A DNA stretch of 64,000 nt, taken from positions 1-64,000 of the forward strand of contig JAAYBV010000050.1 in NCBI GenBank assembly GCA_012744475.1. The letters run 5' to 3'. Within the stretch, counting starts at the first letter, position 1. Every line of letters starts with the position of its first letter. Source of the DNA: Phycisphaerae bacterium (GTDB taxonomy: Bacteria; Planctomycetota; Phycisphaerae; Sedimentisphaerales; Anaerobacaceae). Below the pieces are notes generated by a model, which was given only the letters and a program-made list of their open reading frames with translations, searched no databases and had not been told where the DNA came from. The translations under genes were made by a program, and so were the position numbers. Positions 16,551 to 25,262 of this stretch are shown one piece after another.

Positions 16551-18755
16551 ATGAACGGGTTGCGGAGATTGTCATGGATTTGTTTGTCGTTGCTGGTTGT
16601 GGCCGGTTTCGTCGTCACAGACGTGGCGGCGGCCTCAGCGGTCGAAGAACTGACCAGGGTGATGCCCGATGACACCGTGTACTTCATCGCCACCAGCGGC
16701 TGCGACGCGCTGAAGGACGAATGCGCCAAGACCATCTTCGGCCGGATGTGCAGCGATCCGCAGGTCACCAGCTTTGTGACGCAGATCAAGAATGAGCTGA
16801 TGACCAAGGTCGGACACGAGGATGAGCGTGCCGAGGTGGCCCAGATGGTCCAGATGGCGATTGGGTACGGCCAGTTGCTCCTGAAGAGGCCCATCCTCAT
16901 CGGAGCGGCGCGGGCCGAGACGGTGGAAGGGCCGCCGGCGTGCTTCTTCGGCATCCTCGACGCGGGCGACCGCAAGCCGGAACTGGAAGCGGCGCTGGCC
17001 CAGGTGGAAGCCATGATCGGCGAGGACGAGATCGGCCAGATCGACGTCGGCGCCTTGAAGATGCACAGCCTTAAGGACAACGACGATGTCCCGCTCTACT
17101 GGGGCTGGGTGGGCAACTACCTGATTGTGGGCGTCAACGATCAGCAAGGGGTGGCGACGAAGTACCTGGCGAGCCCGCGCGCGACGCCGACCGACCATCT
17201 CAAGAAGGTCCCCGGCCACGGCGATGTCCTGGCGGTGTACGAGGATTTGCAGCAGATCTGGCAGATCGTGCAGAGCTTTGCCTTTCGGGAAGGGGGCCAG
17301 GACGATCTGATTCCCATCAAGCTGGCCCTGGACGAGCTGGGCGTAAGCAAGATCGGCACGATTGTCGGTCGGGTCGGCATCTCCGGAACCGATCTGGTCT
17401 CCGATTCGTTTGCTCAGGTGCCTGAGCCGAGGACCGGTCTGTTCGCGGCATTCAAGCCAGTCGATCCCGCCATGCTTGGCGTGGTGGATGCCCAGGCGGT
17501 GACCGCCGGGGTGGTGAACGTCGACCTCGGGCACATCTACGACACGATCATGAAGACGGTCAAGGCGGTTTCGCCCGATGAAGGCTATCCGGAGGTCCAG
17601 GAAGGCCTGGCGGAACTGGAGTCTGAGGTGGGCATCCAGCTTCGCGACGGCCTGCTCCAGAGTCTGGCCGGTCCCGTCGTGCTCTATTCGCTTCCGGCCG
17701 GGAGGATGCCCGAGGCGCCGATGGGAGGTTTGGTCGCGATGCTCAAGCTCCGCGACGCCGCGCTGTTTGAGAAGACTATGGCGACACTGGGCGCCTTCGT
17801 CAGCGAGAAGGCCGAGGGCATGCTCCAGGTCGGCTCTCAGACCGACGAGCAGGGGCGCACGATCCACGTCTGGGCCAGTCCGGTGCTGGCCTTTGCGCAG
17901 GTGATGCCGACTTGGTCGGTCGTCGGGGATCAGGTGGTGATCGGCTCCAACACCGCTCTGTGCACGATGGGGATCAAGCGGGTGGCCTCCCCAAGCCAGG
18001 GCGTCTCGTCGTTGCTGGACACCGAAGGTTACAAGAAGGCCACCACCGATCTACCTGCGAACCTGCTGAGCCTCAGCTACATCGACTCGCAGGCGCAGTT
18101 CACGCAGATGATGATGCAGCTTCGGCAGGTCTGGCCCCTGGCGACGATGGGCGCGATGAAGGCGGGCATCAAGCTGCCGGTGATGCTGCCGGACCTCGGC
18201 GCGATCATCAAGGACATGCAGCCGGCATGTGAATACGGCTACGCCCGCCCGGACGGGTTCTACTCACACTACCGCGGCACGGGGCTTGAGGTCAGCCTCC
18301 GAGGCGTGGCCGGGGGGGCACTGGCAGCCGGCGTCCTCATGCCGTCTCTGGCCCGGACCCGGCAGTTGGCCTTTCGGATGACGTCGGGGACGAATTTGTC
18401 GTCGATCGGCAAGGCCTGCCTGATCTATGCGAACGATCATGAGGATGAGCTTCCGCCAAACCTCGAAGCGCTTGTCACCGAGGCGGAACTGCCTGCCCAA
18501 TGCCTGGAATCGAAACGCAAACCCGCGGATTTCGACGGACCCAGCTACGTCTACATCGCGGGTCAGACCACAGCGATGTATCCCGGAAACATCGTGGCCT
18601 ACGAAGACACGCGGTACTGCACGGAAGGCGTCAACGTCCTGTTTCTGGACTCTCACGTGGAGTTTATGAAGCCCGGTCAATTCCGTCAGGAACTGAAGGC
18701 CACATACGAGCGGCTGGGCCGCGAGATGCCGGAGATCCGATTCAGAGACGAATGA
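16551..18755 (+). CDS. Secreted planctomycete-type protein with an H-X9-DG-like C-terminus
   Basis: 734 residues with a signal peptide (about 1-29) and a ribosome site AAGGGAGA. The body (about 30-580) is a large alpha/beta domain of the DUF3352 flavour (VEELTRVMPDDTVYFIAT at the start). It contains long helices and no recognisable active site. The last 110 residues (LIYANDHEDELPPNLEAL, then VNVLFLDSHVEFM) match the tail of planctomycete pseudopilin-like proteins (H-X9-DG). The N-terminal methylation motif of true pseudopilins is missing, so the tail has been joined to another domain. Function unknown. The gene converges on the GH57 gene with 18 bases between the stops. Confidence 0.6.
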   Translation: MNGLRRLSWICLSLLVVAGFVVTDVAAASAVEELTRVMPDDTVYFIATSGCDALKDECAKTIFGRMCSDPQVTSFVTQIKNELMTKVGHEDERAEVAQMVQMAIGYGQLLLKRPILIGAARAETVEGPPACFFGILDAGDRKPELEAALAQVEAMIGEDEIGQIDVGALKMHSLKDNDDVPLYWGWVGNYLIVGVNDQQGVATKYLASPRATPTDHLKKVPGHGDVLAVYEDLQQIWQIVQSFAFREGGQDDLIPIKLALDELGVSKIGTIVGRVGISGTDLVSDSFAQVPEPRTGLFAAFKPVDPAMLGVVDAQAVTAGVVNVDLGHIYDTIMKTVKAVSPDEGYPEVQEGLAELESEVGIQLRDGLLQSLAGPVVLYSLPAGRMPEAPMGGLVAMLKLRDAALFEKTMATLGAFVSEKAEGMLQVGSQTDEQGRTIHVWASPVLAFAQVMPTWSVVGDQVVIGSNTALCTMGIKRVASPSQGVSSLLDTEGYKKATTDLPANLLSLSYIDSQAQFTQMMMQLRQVWPLATMGAMKAGIKLPVMLPDLGAIIKDMQPACEYGYARPDGFYSHYRGTGLEVSLRGVAGGALAAGVLMPSLARTRQLAFRMTSGTNLSSIGKACLIYANDHEDELPPNLEALVTEAELPAQCLESKRKPADFDGPSYVYIAGQTTAMYPGNIVAYEDTRYCTEGVNVLFLDSHVEFMKPGQFRQELKATYERLGREMPEIRFRDE

Positions 18756-18773
18756 CGGGTCAGAAGTGCAGGA

Positions 18774-20240
18774 TCAGAAGTCGGCATTGAGGATTTCGAT
18801 GGTCCGGCGGCACAATTCGCGGCCGTAATCGGTCCAGGCGCCCTCGCCCCAGTAGCGAAAGCAGCTCGTCTGCGTCGTCAGCAAATGGTAAAGCGCGTTA
18901 CGGTATCGCGCGTCGGTCGTTGGAACGCCGGCAGCGAGCACTTTCTCGGCGAACAGGGCGCTGGCGTTCTGCATGGGCCCGAGCACGTGGTCGTAGCCGC
19001 GAACCCAGGAGATGTTGGCGGTCCAGCTTCCGCCTTCCATGTGGAAGCGGCCATCCTCTTTGCGGAGTTCGGCAATGGCTTCGTCGAGCTTCTCCGGCCC
19101 AGCGCCGTCGGTGAATCGGTCCCAGAGGCGCTTCTGCATGATCGGCTGGATCGCGGGAAAGTCCGCCTCTCCGATTCCGAGGCGGTCGAGGTACTCCAGG
19201 TACTCCGTGACGTTGGCCGGAACGGTCGCACTGTTTGAGGCCTCGGCCACTACATTGAGGAACTTGGGCGGGAACTCGTTCATCATCACGCCGCCGTTTT
19301 CGCCGTCGGCGATCTGCGTCACGAGCAGCGGGATCGACCGGCCCGCCAGCTCCCGGCGGCCCAGACCCTTGGCCTCGTAGTACGGCTGCATCTGCCCGAT
19401 GAGCTTGGTGTCGCTGCCCTGCGTCTTGACGATGGCGGTGATGCTCAGCGTCTGTCCCCGGGAGTTCTTCGCCACCAGTCGGTGCGGCACGTGGGGCATG
19501 TGCACCGGTCCGCCGTCCTTGATCCGCTCGACCGTATGCTCCTGGACGAGGATCCAGCGATAGCCGCAGTCCTTCAGCGTCCTGACGAACTCGTAGCAGA
19601 CGTCCGGGTGGTTGGGAAGGGCCATCTCCGCCGGGGAGAAGCCTCGCACGCGGGCCAGCGCCTCAAGCCCGAACAACGCGGCGAAGAAGTGCTGCCACGC
19701 GCGGACGTGCAACCGGTAATCCTGTACGGGAGTCGAGGGCGCCACGGGGTGTCCCCACGCGGACCCGAGCCACTCGACGCAGGGCCGATACGCCCGCTCG
19801 CACGTGATCTTGCGAAGCCGGTCGATCACGTCGGTCGCGCCCATCCGGCAGAGCCCATCGAGCAGACAGCCCGAGTAGTCAAACATCACGCGAGGCTGTT
19901 TGCCTTCGGAGACGAGTTGCGGGATGAACCGGCCCATGCGCTCGTAGCACGAGCGGAATACAGAGGCGTTGTGGTTGTCCCCAACATGGGGATGGTTCAT
20001 CATGTGTTCGAGGTTGCTGATGATCCGCGCCGTGCGGAGGTCGTCGCCTCCGGCCGGGATCAGCGGCTGGTGCATGTGCAACGCAATCGCGAACGCACTC
20101 TGGATACGGTCGAAGTCGATCCCGCTCTCGGGTAGGTAGAACGGCCCGCTGCGGCTCATCGTCTCGGCGATGCGGTCCTCGGACCCACACAGGTTGGGCA
20201 GTCCATTGATGTACTCGCGGGTCAGGGCTGGCTGGTTCAC
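18774..20240 (-). CDS. Glycoside hydrolase family 57-like protein
   Basis: 488 residues, cytoplasmic (no signal). GH57 enzymes act on alpha-glucans with a (beta/alpha)7 barrel. The family motif 1 is ALHMHQPLIP (55-61), motif 2 is VMFDYSGCLLDGL, EWLGSAWGHP follows, and GFSPAEMALP resembles the G-x-W-x-P-E nucleophile motif (E205). The start is a GTG with AAGGAAGGA eight bases upstream. It is the last gene of a three-gene minus-strand operon after the ABM and PPC genes, whose products have no obvious link with glycan metabolism. Whether it is an amylase, branching enzyme or transferase is not clear. Confidence 0.75.
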   Translation of the reverse strand: MNQPALTREYINGLPNLCGSEDRIAETMSRSGPFYLPESGIDFDRIQSAFAIALHMHQPLIPAGGDDLRTARIISNLEHMMNHPHVGDNHNASVFRSCYERMGRFIPQLVSEGKQPRVMFDYSGCLLDGLCRMGATDVIDRLRKITCERAYRPCVEWLGSAWGHPVAPSTPVQDYRLHVRAWQHFFAALFGLEALARVRGFSPAEMALPNHPDVCYEFVRTLKDCGYRWILVQEHTVERIKDGGPVHMPHVPHRLVAKNSRGQTLSITAIVKTQGSDTKLIGQMQPYYEAKGLGRRELAGRSIPLLVTQIADGENGGVMMNEFPPKFLNVVAEASNSATVPANVTEYLEYLDRLGIGEADFPAIQPIMQKRLWDRFTDGAGPEKLDEAIAELRKEDGRFHMEGGSWTANISWVRGYDHVLGPMQNASALFAEKVLAAGVPTTDARYRNALYHLLTTQTSCFRYWGEGAWTDYGRELCRRTIEILNADF

Positions 20241-20298
20241 TTGCAGGGTCCTTCCTTGTGTCGTATCGACAGTATCACTTGGGCGATCCGTGGTCTGG

Positions 20299-20736
20299 TC
20301 ACCCCACGCGCAGCAGGTTCCAGCCGGTGGCCGGATCGAGCTTGCGGCCCGCCTCGATCCCCACGATCTCGACGATCGTCACCTCCAGGATCAGGAAGGT
20401 CTTGGCGCCGCCGCGAGGGCAGCCCACCAGATTCTCGCCGCCCCGGCCCATCGCCGCGTGCAGGTGCAGTTTCGGACCTTTGTCGTCGCAATAGATCGTT
20501 CCGACGCCGAACGCTTCGCCCGGACCGGTGAACGTGCGGAAATCGGCCTCGATCCGGGGCTCCTCCTGTTTGGGGCCGACGACAACGTCGGCCTTGCGGA
20601 AGCCCCCGGTGATCAGCACGGCGGCACAGCGAATCTGTTCTTTCTGCGCGATTTGTTCGATGGACTCGTACAAATCCTCGCCTTCGAAAAGCCTGGCGGC
20701 GATCACGCGACCGGTTTGTCCGACCGAATACTCCAT
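20299..20736 (-). CDS. PPC/DUF296-domain protein
   Basis: 145 residues. The domain found in plant AT-hook proteins and in stand-alone prokaryotic proteins is complete: GEDLYESIEQIAQKE, the GGFRKADV segment, and the GPKLHLHAAMGRGG block with its His-x-His, then FLILEVTIVEI. Prokaryotic members are small trimers proposed to bind DNA or a ligand; the role is not established. ATG 20736 is preceded by a GGGGG stretch, while the frame upstream to 20760 lacks a site. It lies 27 bases after the ABM gene. Confidence 0.75.
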   Translation of the reverse strand: MEYSVGQTGRVIAARLFEGEDLYESIEQIAQKEQIRCAAVLITGGFRKADVVVGPKQEEPRIEADFRTFTGPGEAFGVGTIYCDDKGPKLHLHAAMGRGGENLVGCPRGGAKTFLILEVTIVEIVGIEAGRKLDPATGWNLLRVG

Positions 20737-20763
20737 GCTAAACCCCCATGGTGACGGCAATCG

Positions 20764-21066
20764 CTACGGCTGAACCTCGTGCCACAATGTGACGTCCAGT
20801 GGCTCGGCCAGCAGATCGCCCGCCGCGGCGACGAACGCCTGTAGATGAGGCTTCTGGAGGTGCTCGTCCAGATCGGCCTGGCTTCTCCAGATCTCGACGA
20901 ATACGAACACGCACGGATCGTCGTTGGACTGATGCAGCGCGTAACTGATGCAGCCGGGCTCTCGTCGTGTCGGGCCGATCAGCCCGGTCAGCGTCTCCTC
21001 AACTTGCCGCAACTTCTCTGCCCTGGCCCTCACGCGGGCCAGCACGGTCAGCGCCTGTTCCGACAT
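20764..21066 (-). CDS. Antibiotic biosynthesis monooxygenase (ABM)-domain protein
   Basis: 100 residues, the usual size of ABM dimeric alpha+beta barrels. TVLARVRARAEK, REPGCISYALHQSNDDPCVFVF-type strands and EIWRSQADLDEHLQKPH match the YgiN/quinol monooxygenase group. Of two ATG codons at 21072 and 21066, the second has GGAG at a spacing of seven. It leads the ABM-PPC-GH57 operon. The substrate is unknown. Confidence 0.8.
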   Translation of the reverse strand: MSEQALTVLARVRARAEKLRQVEETLTGLIGPTRREPGCISYALHQSNDDPCVFVFVEIWRSQADLDEHLQKPHLQAFVAAAGDLLAEPLDVTLWHEVQP

Positions 21067-21110
21067 CTGCATTCTCCTGCAAAGAACAGCCATTTCTATT
21101 GAATGATGCC

Positions 21111-21139
21111 ATCGTCGGCGGTATCCCGCCAAATGTCAA
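21111..21139 (-). promoter_or_regulatory. Possible promoter of the ABM-PPC-GH57 operon
   Basis: A perfect TTGACA on the minus strand (21139-21134) is followed after 17 bases by GACGAT (21116-21111), a weak -10. A small palindrome, GGCGG-tatc-CCGCC (21117-21130), lies in the spacer and could be an operator. Confidence 0.35.
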
Positions 21140-21211
21140 CGCCAAAACCCAGGTTCGTAGTGACGCCGTCAGGCGTTCTCCTGCAATCTGCCTCCGTTCG
21201 CGCCTCCGGCC

Positions 21212-21240
21212 TTGGCACAGAGCGAGTATCCCGATAGACT
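21212..21240 (+). promoter_or_regulatory. Promoter of the creatininase-like / Gfo operon
   Basis: TTGGCA (21212-21217), a 17-base spacer and TAGACT (21235-21240) predict a start near 21247, 67 bases before the first gene. Confidence 0.5.
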
Positions 21241-21313
21241 CTCTTGCAGGGCCAAGGCACCCACGTGCGTGCAACTCATCGATTAGGGCAACTGCAAGTG
21301 AAGGAGACAGGCC

Positions 21314-22294
21314 ATGACTGGAAAGCTTGGACGGCGGGAGCTGCTCGGCGTCGGTGCGGCAGGCACGTTGCTCGGCTCTTTTGCATACGCACACGAAACG
21401 GACGCTTCGGACACCTCTGCATCGAAGGACGTTCGGCTGGAGTTCCTTCGTCCAAAGGAATTGGAGGCGGCGCGGGCGGCCTGTGCGACGATCTTCCAGC
21501 CGCTGGGCACGATCGAATGGCACGGCGTCCACAATGTCGTGGGGGTCGATGCAGTCAAGGCGCATGCGCTGTGCATCCGAGCGGCCCAGGCCGGCGGGGG
21601 TGTGGTCGCGCCGGCGTTGTACGGTGGCGTCGGCGGGCTGAGCGAGGCGCACACGTTCATCATGGACGCCGAAGATGACGTGTTCAGCAGATTGCTGCGG
21701 CCGTGGCTCGAGCAGCTTTGTCGGGAGATGGCCCGCGATGGGTACCGCGCGATCATCATTCTCACAGGGCACTACGGCGCGGCGCAGCAGATCGTCGTGC
21801 GCGAGACCGCCGTGCGTATGAGCCGGGCCCTGGCGATTCCCGTGCTGGGTACTCCTGAGTACATGCTGGCGCTGGATGTGGACTACACGGGCGACCACGC
21901 CGCATGGGGCGAGACGTCGCTGATGATGCATTTGTATCCCGACACGGTCAGGCTGTCGCGACTGGGCGACCCGCCGCACCGAGGGGTGCACGGACGCGAT
22001 CCGAAATCACAGGCGTCGGCCGAGGACGGACGCGTGCTCACCGAGACGATTGTATCGAGGCTGGCCACGCTCGCGCGAAGAATGCCCACGTGGGACTACA
22101 AGACGCTCGACCGTTTCGTTGACGCGGAGGCGGCGCTGGTCGCCAGGCAGCTTGCGGCCCCACGGGGTAGAGAGCCCATCTGGGCTGCGTGGAGCAACAT
22201 CGGTACAGCGATGCGCGACTACGGCAAGCTGCTCGCCGAGGAGCGTTTCGAAGAGATCAAGGCGTGTGTCACCAAGCTCGGTGTCAACGGGTGA
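21314..22294 (+). CDS. Tat-exported creatininase-family amidohydrolase
   Basis: 326 residues. The N-terminus LGRRELLGVGAAGTLLG is a twin-arginine signal. The body follows the creatininase pattern: PLGTIEWHGVHNVVGVDA (Glu and His metal ligands), a loop GGVGGLSEAHTF, ILTGHYGA (canonical GHGG) and GDHAAWGETSLMM (canonical H-A-G-x-x-E-T-S). The family hydrolyses cyclic amides or opens lactam/ester rings with two metals. AAGGAG precedes the start. The Tat-tagged Gfo/Idh/MocA gene follows after 35 bases, suggesting a common extracytoplasmic pathway. The substrate is unknown. Confidence 0.75.
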   Translation: MTGKLGRRELLGVGAAGTLLGSFAYAHETDASDTSASKDVRLEFLRPKELEAARAACATIFQPLGTIEWHGVHNVVGVDAVKAHALCIRAAQAGGGVVAPALYGGVGGLSEAHTFIMDAEDDVFSRLLRPWLEQLCREMARDGYRAIIILTGHYGAAQQIVVRETAVRMSRALAIPVLGTPEYMLALDVDYTGDHAAWGETSLMMHLYPDTVRLSRLGDPPHRGVHGRDPKSQASAEDGRVLTETIVSRLATLARRMPTWDYKTLDRFVDAEAALVARQLAAPRGREPIWAAWSNIGTAMRDYGKLLAEERFEEIKACVTKLGVNG

Positions 22295-22329
22295 TCCATC
22301 AAGCTACGCTCGATAGGAGAGGTCGGATT

Positions 22330-23559
22330 ATGGCAAGGACAAAGAATCAATCGAAGCGGAGACTCCGTCGTCGCGACTTCCTCATCGGCGCCGGTGCGGC
22401 GGCGTTCTCCATCACGGCCGCCCGGCATGGCGTCGTCCTCGCGGCAGCCGCCAACCGTCGAATCAAAGCGGGCGTCATCGGCGTCGGCCAGCGCGGCACG
22501 ATGATCACAGACATGCTTGCCAAACACGGTGGCTACGAGGTCTGGGCGGTCGCGGACTACTTCGCGCCCGTCGCCAGGGCGGCGGGGGAGCGGTTCGGTG
22601 TCCCCGAGGCCAGACGCTTCTCCGGCCTTTCGGCTTGCGACAAGCTCGTTGCCAGCGGCGTCGACGCCGTCTTCCTGGAGACTCCGCCGTACTGCTTCCC
22701 GGACCACGTCGATGCCGCTGTCAATGCAGGTCTTCATGTGTATATCGCCAAGCCCTTGGGCTGCGATGTGCCCGGCTGCCTGCGCATCCGAGACGCCGCA
22801 AGGAAGGCAACGACGAACAGGCAGGTCTTCCTTTGCGACTTCCAGACGCGAACCGATCCATTCTTCATCGAGGGCGTCCAGCGCGTGCGGAACGGCGCCA
22901 TCGGCCCCATTGCGATGCTCGGCTCGGAATACAACGACGAGAGTTTCAACGATCCGCCCAAGACTGCGACGATCGAGAGCCGCCTGCAGCAGTTGATCTG
23001 GGTCAACGACGAGGCCTTGGGCGGCAGCTATCTCGTGAACGCGGGGATTCACGCGATCGATGTGGCGCTGTGGATCGCCGGGCAGATGCCGGTCAGTGCG
23101 ATGGGGGCCTCGCGCATCGGCCGGGCCGATCCGCATGGGGACTCGCACGATGTCTATTCCGTCACGTACGAGTTCGCCGACGGGCTGATTCTGAACCATC
23201 GAGGCGAGCACCTCAAGAACCGGTTCGAGTTCCGCTCGGACTGTTTCGCCCAGGGCCGCGATGGCTACCTGGAGACCGGCTACACCACACAGGTCCGGAT
23301 TCTCGGCAATCGAGCCGGCTGGCGCGGCGGTGATGTCGTGGATCTCTATCCCAGCGGGGCCAGGCGGAACATCGACACGTTTCACAAGTGCGTTACGGAT
23401 GGTCTCTACGACAACCCGACGGTCGAGCCAAGCGTCAATGCAACGCTGGCGACGATCCTCGGCCGCGAGGCGGCGCGCCGCAGGACCAGGCTGGCACTGG
23501 ACGAGCTGCTCCGCGAGAACCGAAGGCTCGAGGCCGATCTGACCGGCCTGAGGGCCTGA
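22330..23559 (+). CDS. Tat-exported Gfo/Idh/MocA-family oxidoreductase
   Basis: 409 residues. A twin-arginine signal (RRRDFLIGAGAAAF, about 13-26) precedes the Rossmann start IKAGVIGVGQRGTM. The family hallmark around the active-site Lys is HVYIAKPLGCD (canonical E-K-P). The C-terminal part contains the substrate domain with GGSYLVNAGIHAIDVALW, where the His and Asp are typical. The family oxidises or reduces sugar and inositol carbons with a tightly bound NAD(P). AGGAGAGG precedes ATG 22330, and upstream in-frame sequence belongs to the previous gene. It is second in an operon with the creatininase-like gene. Confidence 0.85.
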   Translation: MARTKNQSKRRLRRRDFLIGAGAAAFSITAARHGVVLAAAANRRIKAGVIGVGQRGTMITDMLAKHGGYEVWAVADYFAPVARAAGERFGVPEARRFSGLSACDKLVASGVDAVFLETPPYCFPDHVDAAVNAGLHVYIAKPLGCDVPGCLRIRDAARKATTNRQVFLCDFQTRTDPFFIEGVQRVRNGAIGPIAMLGSEYNDESFNDPPKTATIESRLQQLIWVNDEALGGSYLVNAGIHAIDVALWIAGQMPVSAMGASRIGRADPHGDSHDVYSVTYEFADGLILNHRGEHLKNRFEFRSDCFAQGRDGYLETGYTTQVRILGNRAGWRGGDVVDLYPSGARRNIDTFHKCVTDGLYDNPTVEPSVNATLATILGREAARRRTRLALDELLRENRRLEADLTGLRA

Positions 23560-23595
23560 CCTGCCGGCCGCTGTTTGTCGCAGGACACGAACCGA

Positions 23596-24417
23596 TCAGA
23601 ACAGGTGTTTGGAGCCGGATAGTTCGCTACGGAGCCACCCCGGCCGGTCGGTCGTTATGCCGTCGACACCGATCCTGACGAGGCGGGCTGCTTCCGCAAC
23701 GTCGTTGACCGTCCAGACGTACAGGCCCAAACCGGCATCTCGGACACTCTTGGCGAATTCCTTCGTGACGCCGGCATAATGCACGTTCAGGCCGTCCAGG
23801 CCGGCGGCAGCCGCCTGGTCGGCGAGGGTCTTGTCGTGCGGAATCCACGCCTCGGTCTGCTCGTCCTTCTTCGTGCCGACCAGCCAGTACGTGGGGATGT
23901 CCGGCATGAGTTGCTTGGAGGCTGTGACCGTCTCCAGACCGAAGCCGATGATCACGATCTGCGGTCGTTTGCCGCTTTCGACGATGATCTTCTCCAACGC
24001 CGGCAACACCTCCGGGCCGCACTTGATCTCCACAAAGAGCTTCTTGCCGGCAGGCACCGTCTCGACGATTTCTTCCAGCACGGGGATGCGCTCGCCCGCG
24101 AAGCTCGCGTCCTTGAAACTCCCGACGTCCAGACGGCGCAGTTGCTCTGCGGTGCAGTTCGCGACCTCCAGCTCCTCGCCGCCGGTCCGCTTGGTCGTGC
24201 GGTCGTGGATCACCACGACCCGCTGATCCGTCGTGAGATAGACGTCGACCTCGACGGCGTCGGCGTTCTTTTCCCAGGCCAGCCTGGCCGAGGCGACCGT
24301 GTTCTCCGGGGCCAGATACGAAGCCCCTCGATGCGCGACGATTTCCATTTTCGATGCGCAACCTGCGAACAGAACGAGGGCTGCCGATAGCAGTCCGAAG
24401 CGTGGAAGAGTCTTCAT
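23596..24417 (-). CDS. Glycerophosphodiester phosphodiesterase, predicted lipoprotein
   Basis: 273 residues. LVLFAGCASK is a lipobox, so the protein is probably membrane-anchored outside the cytoplasm. EIVAHRGASYLAPENT, DAVEVDVYLTTDQRVVVIHD and FVEIKCG are the GDPD signatures (catalytic His pair and the Glu-x-Asp metal site). The enzyme releases glycerol phosphate from glycerophosphodiesters. I take ATG 24417 with GGAG ten bases upstream; the longer frame to 24462 overlaps the GH16 gene. Last gene of the NUDIX-GH16-GDPD operon. Confidence 0.85.
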   Translation of the reverse strand: MKTLPRFGLLSAALVLFAGCASKMEIVAHRGASYLAPENTVASARLAWEKNADAVEVDVYLTTDQRVVVIHDRTTKRTGGEELEVANCTAEQLRRLDVGSFKDASFAGERIPVLEEIVETVPAGKKLFVEIKCGPEVLPALEKIIVESGKRPQIVIIGFGLETVTASKQLMPDIPTYWLVGTKKDEQTEAWIPHDKTLADQAAAAGLDGLNVHYAGVTKEFAKSVRDAGLGLYVWTVNDVAEAARLVRIGVDGITTDRPGWLRSELSGSKHLF

Positions 24418-24458
24418 GCGATGCGTTCTCCAATCCGTCGAATCGACAAAGGCGACAG

Positions 24459-25238
24459 TCACTTGCTCTGGTAGACGCGGACGTAGTCGACGAAGTATTT
24501 CTGCGGCAGAATGCCATCGTCTGTGCCTTGGGCGCCGCCCCAGGAACCGCCATACGCCGCGTTGAGGATCAGGTAGTGCGGCTTGTCGAACGGCCAGACG
24601 TCATTGCCCGTCCTTTCATTGACGAACGTGAAGTACTTCGTCTTATCCACGAAGAAGTCGATGTGATCTTCAAACCACTCGATGGCGTAGACGTGGAAGT
24701 TCTGCGACGGATCGGTGACCTCGATGCGGTTACCCTTGTTGGTGCCCAGGACGTGGTTATACGCCTTGGTGTGGACGTTGGCGTGAATCTTCAACGGATC
24801 GAAGCCGACGTTCTCCATGATGTCGATTTCACCGCAGGCGGGCCAGCCGATCTCGCGATTGACGCCGAGCATCCAGATCGCCGGCCACATGCCCTTGCCG
24901 GTCGGCAGCTTGGCGCGCACCTCGATCCGACCGTAACACCACGACGCCTTCCATCGCGTGTGCAGGCTGGCCGAGGTGATGGGATGGCCTTCGAATCCGT
25001 CCTTTCGCGTCTCGATGACGAGGCAACCATCCTCGACGCGTGCGTTCTCGGGCCGAGCCTTGGTGTAGAATTGCAGCTCTTTGTTGCGGATGTAGCCCTG
25101 CTCGTAGTCCCATTTGTTCGGATCGGGCGCCCCGGCGAGCTGGAACTCGTCCGACCAGACCAGTTTCCATTCCTGGGCGCCGGCGGCAGTCGTCAACAGC
25201 ACCACGATGATTGACAGGCAGTTCATCAGCTTGGTCAT
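24459..25238 (-). CDS. Secreted glycoside hydrolase family 16 (laminarinase-like)
   Basis: 259 residues with a signal peptide cleaved after about residue 21 (TTAAGA-QE). The catalytic motif GEIDIMENVG gives E137 (nucleophile), D139 and E142 (acid/base) in the ExDxxE bulge form found in beta-1,3-glucanases and lichenases. WSDEF, KWDYEQG, GMWPAIWML and the C-terminal FVDYVRVYQ are further family pieces. It acts on beta-glucans outside the cell. AAGG precedes the start. It is 24 bases behind the NUDIX gene and 41 ahead of the lipoprotein GDPD. Confidence 0.9.
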   Translation of the reverse strand: MTKLMNCLSIIVVLLTTAAGAQEWKLVWSDEFQLAGAPDPNKWDYEQGYIRNKELQFYTKARPENARVEDGCLVIETRKDGFEGHPITSASLHTRWKASWCYGRIEVRAKLPTGKGMWPAIWMLGVNREIGWPACGEIDIMENVGFDPLKIHANVHTKAYNHVLGTNKGNRIEVTDPSQNFHVYAIEWFEDHIDFFVDKTKYFTFVNERTGNDVWPFDKPHYLILNAAYGGSWGGAQGTDDGILPQKYFVDYVRVYQSK

Positions 25239-25262
25239 GGTCCACCTTTCGTAAGAAGCCTG

